A program made the translations under genes and the position numbers. The notes below the pieces were generated by a model that worked only from the letters and a program-made list of their open reading frames with translations, did not search any database and was not told the origin of the DNA. A DNA stretch of 64,000 nt from Halomarinibacterium sedimenti (GTDB taxonomy: Bacteria > Bacteroidota > Bacteroidia > Flavobacteriales > Flavobacteriaceae). The stretch covers positions 186,001 through 250,000 of the forward strand of contig NZ_JAHWDP010000004.1 in assembly GCF_019312585.1 (NCBI RefSeq), written 5' to 3'. This document shows positions 55,356-63,449 of the stretch, in pieces (the first letter of the stretch is position 1; each line of letters starts with the position of its first letter).

Positions 55356-56006
55356 TTGAAAGCAAAGAAATATATAGTCCTTGGCATTCTTTTTTTATTA
55401 CCCATTTCGGTATACATGTTTTTTGCGACAGGAGTCAACAACTTTGTAAAGCTCCCTATTTTAACTAATAATGTTTTGGAGCTCACTCAATTTACCTCTC
55501 CTCACAGTGATACCCTTCAACTGGAAAATAAAATTACAGTATTAGGTTTTTTTGGAAAAGAAGTAGAAGAGAAAAAAGCGAATGCTTATAATCTTGCTCA
55601 CAAAATATATAAAAAGAATTATCAGTTTGAGGAATTTCAGTTTATCATATTAGTTGATGAAAGTCAGCGAGAGGCTGTTGATGAATTGAAAGAACGTTTA
55701 AAAGAAATTGCAGACCCAGTTCATTATAAATTTGCTTTTGGTTCTTCAAAGGATATTGAAGATGTGTTCTATTCATTACAAACCAATGGGGCATTAAATG
55801 AAAACTTTGCAACTAATCTAGTATATATTATCGACAAGGAAAGAAGTTTACGAGGTAGAAATAACGATAAAGATGTAGGAATCATGTATGGTTTTAATGC
55901 TTCAGATTATGCCGAAATTAATAATAAGATGAGTGATGATATAAAAGTTGTTTTAGCAGAATATCGTCTAGCATTAAAAAAATACAAAACAAAAAGAGAG
56001 ATTTAA
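55356..56006 (+). CDS. Membrane-anchored SCO-like protein without cysteines
   Basis: 216 aa beginning at a TTG 16 nt after the promoter box; the next Met would remove the membrane helix. A single N-terminal helix (6-25) anchors a thioredoxin-like domain: KITVLGFFGKE takes the place of the SCO copper motif, and VYIIDKERSLRGR equals the SCO strand that precedes the conserved Gly-Arg. There is no Cys in the whole protein, so it cannot bind copper as SCO does. It lies directly before the true SCO gene; I infer a scaffold or partner in oxidase assembly, not established. Confidence 0.7.
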   Translation: MKAKKYIVLGILFLLPISVYMFFATGVNNFVKLPILTNNVLELTQFTSPHSDTLQLENKITVLGFFGKEVEEKKANAYNLAHKIYKKNYQFEEFQFIILVDESQREAVDELKERLKEIADPVHYKFAFGSSKDIEDVFYSLQTNGALNENFATNLVYIIDKERSLRGRNNDKDVGIMYGFNASDYAEINNKMSDDIKVVLAEYRLALKKYKTKREI

Positions 56007-56008
56007 TT

Positions 56009-56695
56009 TTGAAGAAGAACTATTCATATATAGGTATTTCATTTGTTATACTAGTTTTCGGGATTATATTCATTCCAAAAATTTTAAATAGAATCAACAA
56101 CAAAGAAATAGTTGATAATGATCGTCATAATCTTGAAAGAAAGTCCATTAATAAGGATTCAAAATTAATCACCATTGGTGAAGTTCCGGCATTCCAATTT
56201 ATTAATCAAAACAATGATACCATTTCAAACCGAAGTTTTGCTGGCAAGGTGTATGTGGTAGAATTTTTCTTTACAACGTGTCCGTCCATTTGCCCTATAA
56301 TGAATCAGAATATGAAAGAGATTCAGAATGCTTTTTTAGATGAAGAAAACTTCGGGATAGCTTCTATAACGATCAATCCGACCTATGATACTGTGGAGGT
56401 TTTAAAAGAGTATGCAAAAACATATGAAGTGGTACAACCAAATTGGCACTTTCTTACTGGTAACCATAATGAGATTTATACATTGACAAACGAGGGGTTT
56501 AACTTGTATGTAGGAGAAGCTCCAGAAGTTGAAGGAGGTTTTGAGCATTCAGGTTTTTTTGCATTAATAGACCAAAATGGAAATATTCGATCCAGAATCG
56601 ATGCAAATGGAAACCCGATTATCTATTATGACGGATTGGAAAAGGAGGGCGTCGAGATGCTAATAACAGATATTAAAAAATTACTTAATGAATAA
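56009..56695 (+). CDS. SCO family copper chaperone
   Basis: 228 aa from a TTG 2 nt after the previous stop. One N-terminal helix, then a thioredoxin-like domain with the copper ligands C91-P-S-I-C95 and His180 (FEHSGFFALID). SCO proteins deliver or reduce copper for the CuA centre of subunit II (CoxB, encoded 26 kb upstream). Overlaps the next gene by 8 nt. Confidence 0.93.
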   Translation: MKKNYSYIGISFVILVFGIIFIPKILNRINNKEIVDNDRHNLERKSINKDSKLITIGEVPAFQFINQNNDTISNRSFAGKVYVVEFFFTTCPSICPIMNQNMKEIQNAFLDEENFGIASITINPTYDTVEVLKEYAKTYEVVQPNWHFLTGNHNEIYTLTNEGFNLYVGEAPEVEGGFEHSGFFALIDQNGNIRSRIDANGNPIIYYDGLEKEGVEMLITDIKKLLNE

Positions 56696-57221
56696 TATGT
56701 CGCAGGCTGATCCAAATAAAAAATATACCATTTGGACTTGGATATTATCCATAGCAATCCCTGTTGTTGTGGCAATTCTATTTAGAGTTAGAATACCCAA
56801 TGCAGAACCCCTTATTTATTTACCACCTATTTATGCCACGATAAATGCTGTTACTTCTATTTTATTAGTGCTTGCAGTTATTAATATTAAAAGAGGAAAT
56901 AAGTTTCTTCACGAGGTGTTTATGAAATCTTGTATTGTATTATCAGTGATATTTTTGGGAATGTATGTGGCGTATCATATGACGTCAGATCCCACGCCTT
57001 TTGGAGGTGAGGGAGCTATAAAATATGTGTATTATATTATTTTGGTTTCTCATATAGTGTTGTCGATTACAGTAATCCCTTTAGTACTTATAACCTATGT
57101 TCGAGCAATAACAGGTAAATTTCCTCAACACAAAAAAATTGCAAAAATCACCTTTCCTATTTGGTTATATGTTGCTGTTACTGGGGTTGTAGTTTACCTA
57201 ATGATTTCTCCTTATTATTAA
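56688..57221 (+). CDS. DUF420 membrane protein (CtaM/YozB-like oxidase assembly factor)
   Basis: 177 aa; five membrane helices, with HEVFMKSCIVLSVIFLGMYVAYHMT and SHIVLSITVIPLVLITYVRAITGKFPQHKKI holding the conserved His of the family. A relative, CtaM in Staphylococcus, is needed for aa3 oxidase activity, which fits its place after SCO. The start at 56688 overlaps the SCO gene; an ATG at 56697 is an alternative. Confidence 0.88.
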   Translation: MNNMSQADPNKKYTIWTWILSIAIPVVVAILFRVRIPNAEPLIYLPPIYATINAVTSILLVLAVINIKRGNKFLHEVFMKSCIVLSVIFLGMYVAYHMTSDPTPFGGEGAIKYVYYIILVSHIVLSITVIPLVLITYVRAITGKFPQHKKIAKITFPIWLYVAVTGVVVYLMISPYY

Positions 57222-57224
57222 AAA

Positions 57225-57452
57225 ATGAAATTAAGGTTTCTTTTCATATTATTTTTTTTGTTCCTAGTACTTCCTGCAGAATCCCAATGTGCTATGTGTC
57301 GAGCTGTTTTAGAAAGTGAAGATGGAGGTGCCGCAGCCAAAGGGATTAATAATGGCATCGTCTACCTAATGCTTTTCCCGTATCTACTCGTAGGAGGAGT
57401 GGGTTATGTGATTTATAAAATGAGGCAAAAGCATAAAAAGAAAGAAGGGTAA
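57225..57452 (+). CDS. Small CxxC membrane protein at the end of the oxidase-assembly cluster
   Basis: 75 aa: a hydrophobic signal (1-20) ending ESQ, then CAMC (22-25) right after the predicted cleavage site, a short Gly/Ala linker, a membrane helix (about 45-63) and a basic tail. 3 nt after DUF420, so surely co-transcribed. The periplasmic CxxC next to SCO suggests a copper or redox role, but I know of no characterised relative. Confidence 0.75.
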   Translation: MKLRFLFILFFLFLVLPAESQCAMCRAVLESEDGGAAAKGINNGIVYLMLFPYLLVGGVGYVIYKMRQKHKKKEG

Positions 57453-57541
57453 ATCTTCTTTATTAATTGCTTTCTCCGTACTGATTTTATTAGCAATTTA
57501 TTTTGCCGATATTTGTAACACTTTCATAAATAAAAAGACCA

Positions 57542-59017
57542 ATGGGTCAACAATCTATTATGAAGAAATTAGGTTTATTCATTATACTTTTTAGTCTTGG
57601 GGTTTCTATCCAAGCGCAAAATAAAAAATGGACATTGCGTGAGTGTGTTGAACATGCACTAGAAAATAATATTTCTGTAAAGCAAAGTGAACTAGATAAA
57701 GAACTTGCAGAAATAGAAAAAAGTGATGCTTTTGGTAATTTTTTACCTTCATTAAACGGTTCTGCCTCCAATTCTTGGAATACAGGACTAACCCAAAATA
57801 TCACGACGGGTGTTTTAGAGAACCAGACCTCGCGAAACTCTTCCTATAGTGTAACTCTTGGAGTGAATATTTTTCAAGGATTAAGAAACCATAGAGTGTA
57901 TCAAAGAGCTAAATTGTCTCAACTCGCTAGTGATTATGGACTTTCAAAAATGAAAGACGATATTTCGCTTTTTGTTGCTAATTCCTACCTTCAAGTACTT
58001 ACCAACAAAGCAAATTTGGAAGTGCTTCAATCTCAAAACAAGGTTACTCAGGAGCAAATTCAGCGTACCATGGATTTAGTGGATGCTGGGGTGCTACCTC
58101 GTGGTGATTTATTAGAAATTCAAGCAACAGATGCTACCGAAAAGCAAAATATTGCGGTAAACGAAAATGCTGTAAAAATTTCATTACTAAGTCTTGCCCA
58201 ATTATTATTAATTGAAGATTACGAAAATTTCGATATTGAAGATGAAGGGTACGAAATAATTGACGACGGAATTACTGCAAAAAATATTTCAGAAATTATT
58301 GCGTCTGCTAAAGAGAATAGAAGTGAAATTAAAATTGCAGAAACGAACTTGGAATTGGCCGTAAAAGACTTTCAAATATCGAAGTCGACGTACATGCCAA
58401 CACTAAATGCATTTATTAATTACAATACACGTGAGTCTGATCGAGCAAGTGGAATAGAAACCATTATCGACCCAAATGACCCTGTAACCTTAAGTGACAC
58501 TCCTATTGGTGTGGTTGGATCTTCGGGGGAGTCTGTTTTTGGATATGAACCTAATATTTTAGGGTTACGAGAATTAGATGCGCTACCATTTACAGAACAA
58601 TTGTATTTAAACGATGGTGTTTCTTACGGTTTTCAGTTAAATGTCCCTATTTTTAATGGATTCTCAACTAGAAATGGTGTTAAGAGGAGTAAAGTAAATA
58701 TAAAAAGACAAGAGTTTTTACTAGAGCAAGCTAGACTTGACTTAGAGTCCACAGTATATCAAGCTTATGTAGATGCAAAAGGGGCTTATAAGTCCTTTGA
58801 AGCTGCTCAAAAAGCATTAGAATCGCAAGAATTGGCATACCAATATGCAAAAGATCGATATGACGTAGGATTAACAAATGCTTTTGATTTTAGCCAGTCG
58901 AAAGTGCGTTATGATAACACTAAAATTGAAGCGAATAGAGCAAAATATGATTATATTTTTAAATTAAAGGTATTAGAATTGTATTTTGGTATTCCTGCAG
59001 CCGAACTTAAGTTTTAA
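57542..59017 (+). CDS. TolC-family outer-membrane efflux protein
   Basis: 491 aa; signal peptide ending IQAQ, then the two TolC repeats with long alpha-helices (TLRECVEHALENNISVKQSELD ... DLESTVYQAYVDAKGAYKSFEAA). It forms the outer-membrane exit duct for an RND or ABC pump together with the adaptor encoded next. An ATG at 57560 (MKKLGLF) is an equally good start. No dedicated pump gene follows, so the inner-membrane partner must lie elsewhere. Confidence 0.92.
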   Translation: MGQQSIMKKLGLFIILFSLGVSIQAQNKKWTLRECVEHALENNISVKQSELDKELAEIEKSDAFGNFLPSLNGSASNSWNTGLTQNITTGVLENQTSRNSSYSVTLGVNIFQGLRNHRVYQRAKLSQLASDYGLSKMKDDISLFVANSYLQVLTNKANLEVLQSQNKVTQEQIQRTMDLVDAGVLPRGDLLEIQATDATEKQNIAVNENAVKISLLSLAQLLLIEDYENFDIEDEGYEIIDDGITAKNISEIIASAKENRSEIKIAETNLELAVKDFQISKSTYMPTLNAFINYNTRESDRASGIETIIDPNDPVTLSDTPIGVVGSSGESVFGYEPNILGLRELDALPFTEQLYLNDGVSYGFQLNVPIFNGFSTRNGVKRSKVNIKRQEFLLEQARLDLESTVYQAYVDAKGAYKSFEAAQKALESQELAYQYAKDRYDVGLTNAFDFSQSKVRYDNTKIEANRAKYDYIFKLKVLELYFGIPAAELKF

Positions 59018-59021
59018 CACT

Positions 59022-60305
59022 ATGAGCACAAAAACCCGCAACTGGATAATAATAATTTCAATTTTAATTATTGCCATTCTCTTAATTGGGAATAGTCAAG
59101 GGTGGTTTGGCAAAAAAGGAAATTTCAAAGAGGTTGAAGTTTCCAAAATTACTCCTATCGACATTATGGAGACTGTAGCTGCCACAGGAAAAATTCAACC
59201 AGAAGTGGAGGTAATGCTTTCTTCCGAAGTATCTGGAGAAATTATCGAACTTCCTGTAAAAGAAGGGCAGCAAGTAGAAAAGGGGGACTTGCTTGTTCGA
59301 ATTAATCCAGATTTAATTCAGTCTGCATTAACTCAGGCACAAGCAGGTTTACAGAACGCTAGAGCACAGTTGGCACAATCAACTGCTTCTTTAAAAAATG
59401 CAGAGTTAAACTATAATAGAAGTAAAACCCTATTTGAAAAGGGAGTTATTTCAAAATCTGAATGGGATCGAGCTGTGACCGATTATGAAGTGGCACAAGC
59501 CAATAAAGAATCTGCCTATTACAATGTACAGAGCGCCGCAGCCAATGTGAAACAAACAAGTGATAACCTTACTAGGACGTCCATTTACGCACCTATGACC
59601 GGAACTATTTCAAAACTTTCGGTAGAGTTAGGAGAAAGAGTAGTAGGTACGGCACAAATGGCAGGTACAGAAATTGTAAGGGTGGCCAATCTTTCAAACA
59701 TGGAGGTTGAGGTGGACGTAAATGAAAATGATATTGTTAAAGTTCAAATTGGCGATTCAACCAATGTGGAAGTAGATGCGTATTTAAAAAGAGAATTTAA
59801 GGGAATAGTTACTGAAATTGCAAACTCTGCAGAAACGGCTTTGTCTTCAGATCAAGTAACAAACTTTAAAGTGAAAGTGAGAATTTTAGCAGATTCGTAT
59901 AAAGATTTAACCGAAGGAAAGCCTGAATATTTTTCACCCTTCCGTCCTGGAATGACAGCGACGGTAGATATTATTACCGAAAAGAAACAAAATGTAATTG
60001 GCGTACCCATTAGTGCCGTTGTTATTAAAACCGACACTAGTAGTGCCAAAAAGCTAGGTGTGAAGGAAACGGTTTTGGACAGTGATGAAAAGTTTGAATG
60101 TGTATTCGTAATGGACGGCGACGAAGCGAAACTTAGAGTCATCACAACAGGAATTCAAGACGATAGTAAGATTGAAATTACTTCGGGACTTTCAGATGGG
60201 GAAACCGTTATTACGGGACCTTATAACACAGTGACAAAAACATTGAAAAATGGTGATAAAGTGACTGTTGAATCATCTAAAGATAAAGAAGAATCAGAAG
60301 AATAA
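59022..60305 (+). CDS. HlyD-type periplasmic adaptor (membrane fusion protein)
   Basis: 427 aa from the ATG at 59022, 4 nt after the tolC-like stop (an in-frame TTG lies inside tolC). Membrane anchor (about 8-24), beta-barrel and lipoyl halves (VMLSSEVSGEIIELPVKEGQQV; TSIYAPMTGTISKLSVELGERV), a helical hairpin between them (about 100-180), and a C-terminal beta domain. It links a MacB-type or RND pump to TolC. The C-terminus is acidic. Its stop overlaps the start of tsaB (TAATG). Confidence 0.92.
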   Translation: MSTKTRNWIIIISILIIAILLIGNSQGWFGKKGNFKEVEVSKITPIDIMETVAATGKIQPEVEVMLSSEVSGEIIELPVKEGQQVEKGDLLVRINPDLIQSALTQAQAGLQNARAQLAQSTASLKNAELNYNRSKTLFEKGVISKSEWDRAVTDYEVAQANKESAYYNVQSAAANVKQTSDNLTRTSIYAPMTGTISKLSVELGERVVGTAQMAGTEIVRVANLSNMEVEVDVNENDIVKVQIGDSTNVEVDAYLKREFKGIVTEIANSAETALSSDQVTNFKVKVRILADSYKDLTEGKPEYFSPFRPGMTATVDIITEKKQNVIGVPISAVVIKTDTSSAKKLGVKETVLDSDEKFECVFVMDGDEAKLRVITTGIQDDSKIEITSGLSDGETVITGPYNTVTKTLKNGDKVTVESSKDKEESEE

Positions 60306-60964
60306 TGGCAACGATACTTTGCTTAGAAACAGCAACCACAAATTGCTCAGTAGCGCTTTCGGAAAACGGAAGCGTTATTGCTTTTAGAGAAGATAATAGT
60401 AAGGAATATTCTCATGCAGAACGACTTCATGTATTTATTGAGGAGGCATTAGAAGAAGCTAACATTAATTTAAATGATATTTCTGCCATAGCCATTAGTA
60501 AAGGGCCTGGCTCTTATACGGGTTTGCGAATTGGAGTATCTTCAGCCAAAGGATTGAGTTATTCTTTAGACAAGCCTTTAATTTCAATTCCTACTTTACA
60601 GTCTTTGGTCATGCAAGTAAAGGACCAAACAGATTACATCATTCCTATGTTAGATGCCAGAAGAATGGAAGTCTATGCTTCGGTTTATAATGGAAAAAAG
60701 CAAGAAATAAGAAATACAAAAGCAGAGGTTTTAAATGAAAATAGTTTTTCAGAATACCTTGAAAAAGGTACCGTTACTTTTATAGGTAATGGGGTGGTAA
60801 AATTTAAAGAGATTTGCAACCATGCTAATGCAAAATTTGTAGAAGGAAAAATGCCTACAGCACTTTCCATGGCGTTTTTAGCATATGAAAAATTTCAGCA
60901 AAATGATTTTGAAGATGTTGCTTATTTTGAACCCTATTATTTAAAGGATTTTATAAAGACTTAA
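60305..60964 (+). CDS. tsaB: tRNA threonylcarbamoyladenosine biosynthesis protein TsaB
   Basis: 219 aa. The ASKHA-fold signature is clear: ILCLETATTNCSVALS, then KGPGSYTGLRIGVSSAKGLSY and IPMLDARRMEVYASVY. TsaB pairs with TsaD and TsaE in making t6A37 of ANN-decoding tRNAs. It starts on the last base of the adaptor gene although unrelated in function. It ends 2 nt from the convergent secreted-protein gene. Confidence 0.95.
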   Translation: MATILCLETATTNCSVALSENGSVIAFREDNSKEYSHAERLHVFIEEALEEANINLNDISAIAISKGPGSYTGLRIGVSSAKGLSYSLDKPLISIPTLQSLVMQVKDQTDYIIPMLDARRMEVYASVYNGKKQEIRNTKAEVLNENSFSEYLEKGTVTFIGNGVVKFKEICNHANAKFVEGKMPTALSMAFLAYEKFQQNDFEDVAYFEPYYLKDFIKT

Positions 60965-60966
60965 TT

Positions 60967-61683
60967 TTATAAAAGTGAATTAAAATAGGTTACGAGCCTA
61001 GATAAGTCATTCTCTTTTGTAATGTCAATATTTCCTTTTTGCATAAAAGCTTTGACCTCGCTTTTCTTTTTTGCCATTACTTTTAGAATTTTAGCTTTTG
61101 AATTTGGTAACTCATAAAATGTACCTTTATCATCTGTTAAGAAATAGGTGGTTTCAGTAATAAACTGCGCTGGCGTATTTTTATCATACGATGTTTTTGC
61201 AAATTGTGCTTCTTTAAAGGTAATTTTTACTTTCTTAACCAAATCGTACACTTGTAAGTCCTTAACAATTTTAAAGTAACCTCCATTTTCATCGGGATTT
61301 TCGCTTTCTACATACATGTACATTTCGTCCCCAACCTTTGCAAATATTTCAGGGTCTTTAATAATGGTTTGAATTTGTGTTGTTCCTTCTGTTGGTTTAA
61401 CTTCAATTTCATCAGACATCCCATTATATCTTAAAAACATAATGTTTGATACAGATTCTTTGCCTTTATATAGTCTTCCAGGAAGAAAGTCTGGATTTGC
61501 ATAAGGGGAACCCTCAGCATTTTCTAAAGCCTCTTCATATAATTTAAAAGAATCCCAATATTGCTCACCTCGTATCTTTTTTTCCTGAATTTTAGTGTAA
61601 AAGTTATCATTTTGCCCAAAGGAAAGGTTGAAAAAAAATAGCATTACAAAGAAAAAGAAATGTTGAGATTTAAAATTTTTCAT
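60967..61683 (-). CDS. Secreted protein, tandem family member 1
   Basis: 238 aa; signal peptide ending SFGQ. Shares with the next two genes a GSPYxN segment near residue 57, a central beta-rich region with an Ile/Thr-x-Asp-Pro-Asp-Ile-like motif, and a C-terminal helix pair (KKKSEVKAFMQKGNIDITKENDLSRLVTYFNSLL). No known domain recognised. Periplasmic or outer-membrane-associated by prediction. 29 nt separate it from member 2, so they are probably one operon. Confidence 0.7.
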   Translation of the reverse strand: MKNFKSQHFFFFVMLFFFNLSFGQNDNFYTKIQEKKIRGEQYWDSFKLYEEALENAEGSPYANPDFLPGRLYKGKESVSNIMFLRYNGMSDEIEVKPTEGTTQIQTIIKDPEIFAKVGDEMYMYVESENPDENGGYFKIVKDLQVYDLVKKVKITFKEAQFAKTSYDKNTPAQFITETTYFLTDDKGTFYELPNSKAKILKVMAKKKSEVKAFMQKGNIDITKENDLSRLVTYFNSLL

Positions 61684-61712
61684 AAGTAAGTTTTAAAAAA
61701 AGGGATTAAGAA

Positions 61713-62474
61713 TTATAATGTTTCGTAAAACCTAAACAAACGGATTAAGTCCTCTTCCTTCTTCAGGTTAAGTTTGTTCTTTTTGATAACAGCAGACACC
61801 TCTTTTTTATTATTTTCAAATAACTCTAAAATTTTCTTTTTTGAAGTTGGCACCTTAGTAAAATTCCCATTAAAATCTCCAAAGTAATATTCTTCATCAT
61901 CCTTAAATGTTGGTGGAGAGTTTTTAGTTAATGAAGTAGTAGCCATTATTCTAGGCTTGAATATCTTTTTATTTTTTTTATAAAGAGTACCTTTATTTCC
62001 TATTACTAAAATTTGAAAATATTCTAAATTGCCAGAGTTTTCAATACTGGGGAGAGCAACAAATAATTTATCTCCCATTTTTATTTTATAATCTTGGGAT
62101 TTAATTATCACTCTAGCTTCTTCATCATTAGTAGTTAGTGATAATTTTCCAATAAAATAATCTTCAAGAACTTGATATTTAACTGCAATGTTATCTGCGT
62201 AAACTAGACTATCTTTAATTATACTTCCTAATTGATATTCATCATTCATATAAGGGGATCCAACTGTATCAGGATCATTTCCGCTACTCCCATCATCAAA
62301 TTTTGCTCCATAAGATTGAACTCTAGCGAAATTAGAATTATTTGAAACTGTTTGAATGCCAAAATTACTAGAAGTTCCATTTGAAGCATTAATGAAGTTT
62401 GTATTGCTATCAAATTGTGCGGATAAGCTGCAAAAAGCAGAAATGAATATGGAAATAAATAAAAAGAATTTCAT
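61713..62474 (-). CDS. Secreted protein, tandem family member 2
   Basis: 253 aa; signal peptide ending LSAQ followed by a Ser/Asn-rich stretch (22-60). The GSPYMND...LGSIIKDSLVYADNIAVKYQ region and the C-terminal KKEVSAVIKKNKLNLKKEEDLIRLFRFYETL align with members 1 and 3. Divergent in between. Function unknown. Confidence 0.7.
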   Translation of the reverse strand: MKFFLFISIFISAFCSLSAQFDSNTNFINASNGTSSNFGIQTVSNNSNFARVQSYGAKFDDGSSGNDPDTVGSPYMNDEYQLGSIIKDSLVYADNIAVKYQVLEDYFIGKLSLTTNDEEARVIIKSQDYKIKMGDKLFVALPSIENSGNLEYFQILVIGNKGTLYKKNKKIFKPRIMATTSLTKNSPPTFKDDEEYYFGDFNGNFTKVPTSKKKILELFENNKKEVSAVIKKNKLNLKKEEDLIRLFRFYETL

Positions 62475-62525
62475 AGATTAAATATTTTAGATTGGTAAAA
62501 TATTAATTTTATTTTTAATAAGCAC

Positions 62526-62556
62526 AAAAAAAGCATTGAAATAGTTCAATGCTTTT
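62526..62556 (-). terminator. Terminator after tandem family member 3
   Basis: AAAAGCATTGAA (62529-62540), loop ATAG, TTCAATGCTTTT (62545-62556), with seven A on the left (T run on the minus strand). It lies 24 nt past the stop of the gene starting at 63272, so members 2 and 1 need their own promoter or readthrough. Confidence 0.8.
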
Positions 62557-62579
62557 ATAAATGAAGTATGTTTAGAGTA

Positions 62580-63272
62580 CTATAAGGTGTTGTAATATTT
62601 TACAAGTTTTATTAGTGCGTATTCCTTATTGATATTTAGTCTTTCTTCTTTGGTATAGGTTTTCAATTCCTTTTTCTTGTCGTCGAAAAGGCCAAATTTT
62701 GCATTTCTTGAACTAGGAAACTCTTGAAACGAATTTGTATTTTTATTCAATAAAAAATAAGCTTCTTTTTCTTTATAACTACTAGGAATATCTCGTGTTA
62801 ACGATGTGGTTGCTGCCATTCCTTCTACAAATTCTTTAGATATTTTCTTATATAAATCTGCACTTTCACCTTCAAATAAAACCAAAAAATATCCAGGTCT
62901 ATCTAAACCTTCTTTAGGCGCAGCATAGACAAAAACATTGTTCAGCATCTTTACATAAATGTCTGGATTCCGCATCATTACTCTTGCCGTTGAATTTGGC
63001 GCGTCTATAGAGGATTTTACTTCAACCTCATCCCGAAGAGCATTATAGCGTAATGCCACATTACTTGCTACTATTCTTCCACTTTTATAGACAGTTCCAA
63101 GCACAAATTCTTCATTTTCATAAGCAGAACCTGAATAATTTACAGCTTCAGAGTTAATGGTTATAGGAACATTGGTAAGATATTTATCCTTCGCTTCCTC
63201 TTCAGTTTCCATTTGTGCAAAGGCGCTAAACGACAAAGTAAGAAGTAATAGAGTTGAAAATAATTTTTGCAT
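62580..63272 (-). CDS. Secreted protein, tandem family member 3
   Basis: 230 aa; signal peptide ending AFAQ. GSAYENEEFVLGTVYKSGRIVASNVALRYNALRDEVEV, MRNPDIYVKM and the C-terminal KKKELKTYTKEERLNINKEYALIKLVKYYNTL are its matches to members 1 and 2. Family unknown to me. Upstream gene-first position and its own terminator suggest separate transcription. Confidence 0.7.
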   Translation of the reverse strand: MQKLFSTLLLLTLSFSAFAQMETEEEAKDKYLTNVPITINSEAVNYSGSAYENEEFVLGTVYKSGRIVASNVALRYNALRDEVEVKSSIDAPNSTARVMMRNPDIYVKMLNNVFVYAAPKEGLDRPGYFLVLFEGESADLYKKISKEFVEGMAATTSLTRDIPSSYKEKEAYFLLNKNTNSFQEFPSSRNAKFGLFDDKKKELKTYTKEERLNINKEYALIKLVKYYNTL

Positions 63273-63449
63273 AATTCTGATTTTGGTTAAATATGTTTTA
63301 AAAGTAATTATAATGCTTAACTAACTAAAGAAAACATGTTCGAATTTTATAAAAAACGATAAGTGAGATTTTCAATAGAAGGTGCGAAGATAACAATTAT
63401 CAACTTACCCAAATGTTAAGGAAATGTTTTTTCTGGCTTCTAACTAGAT

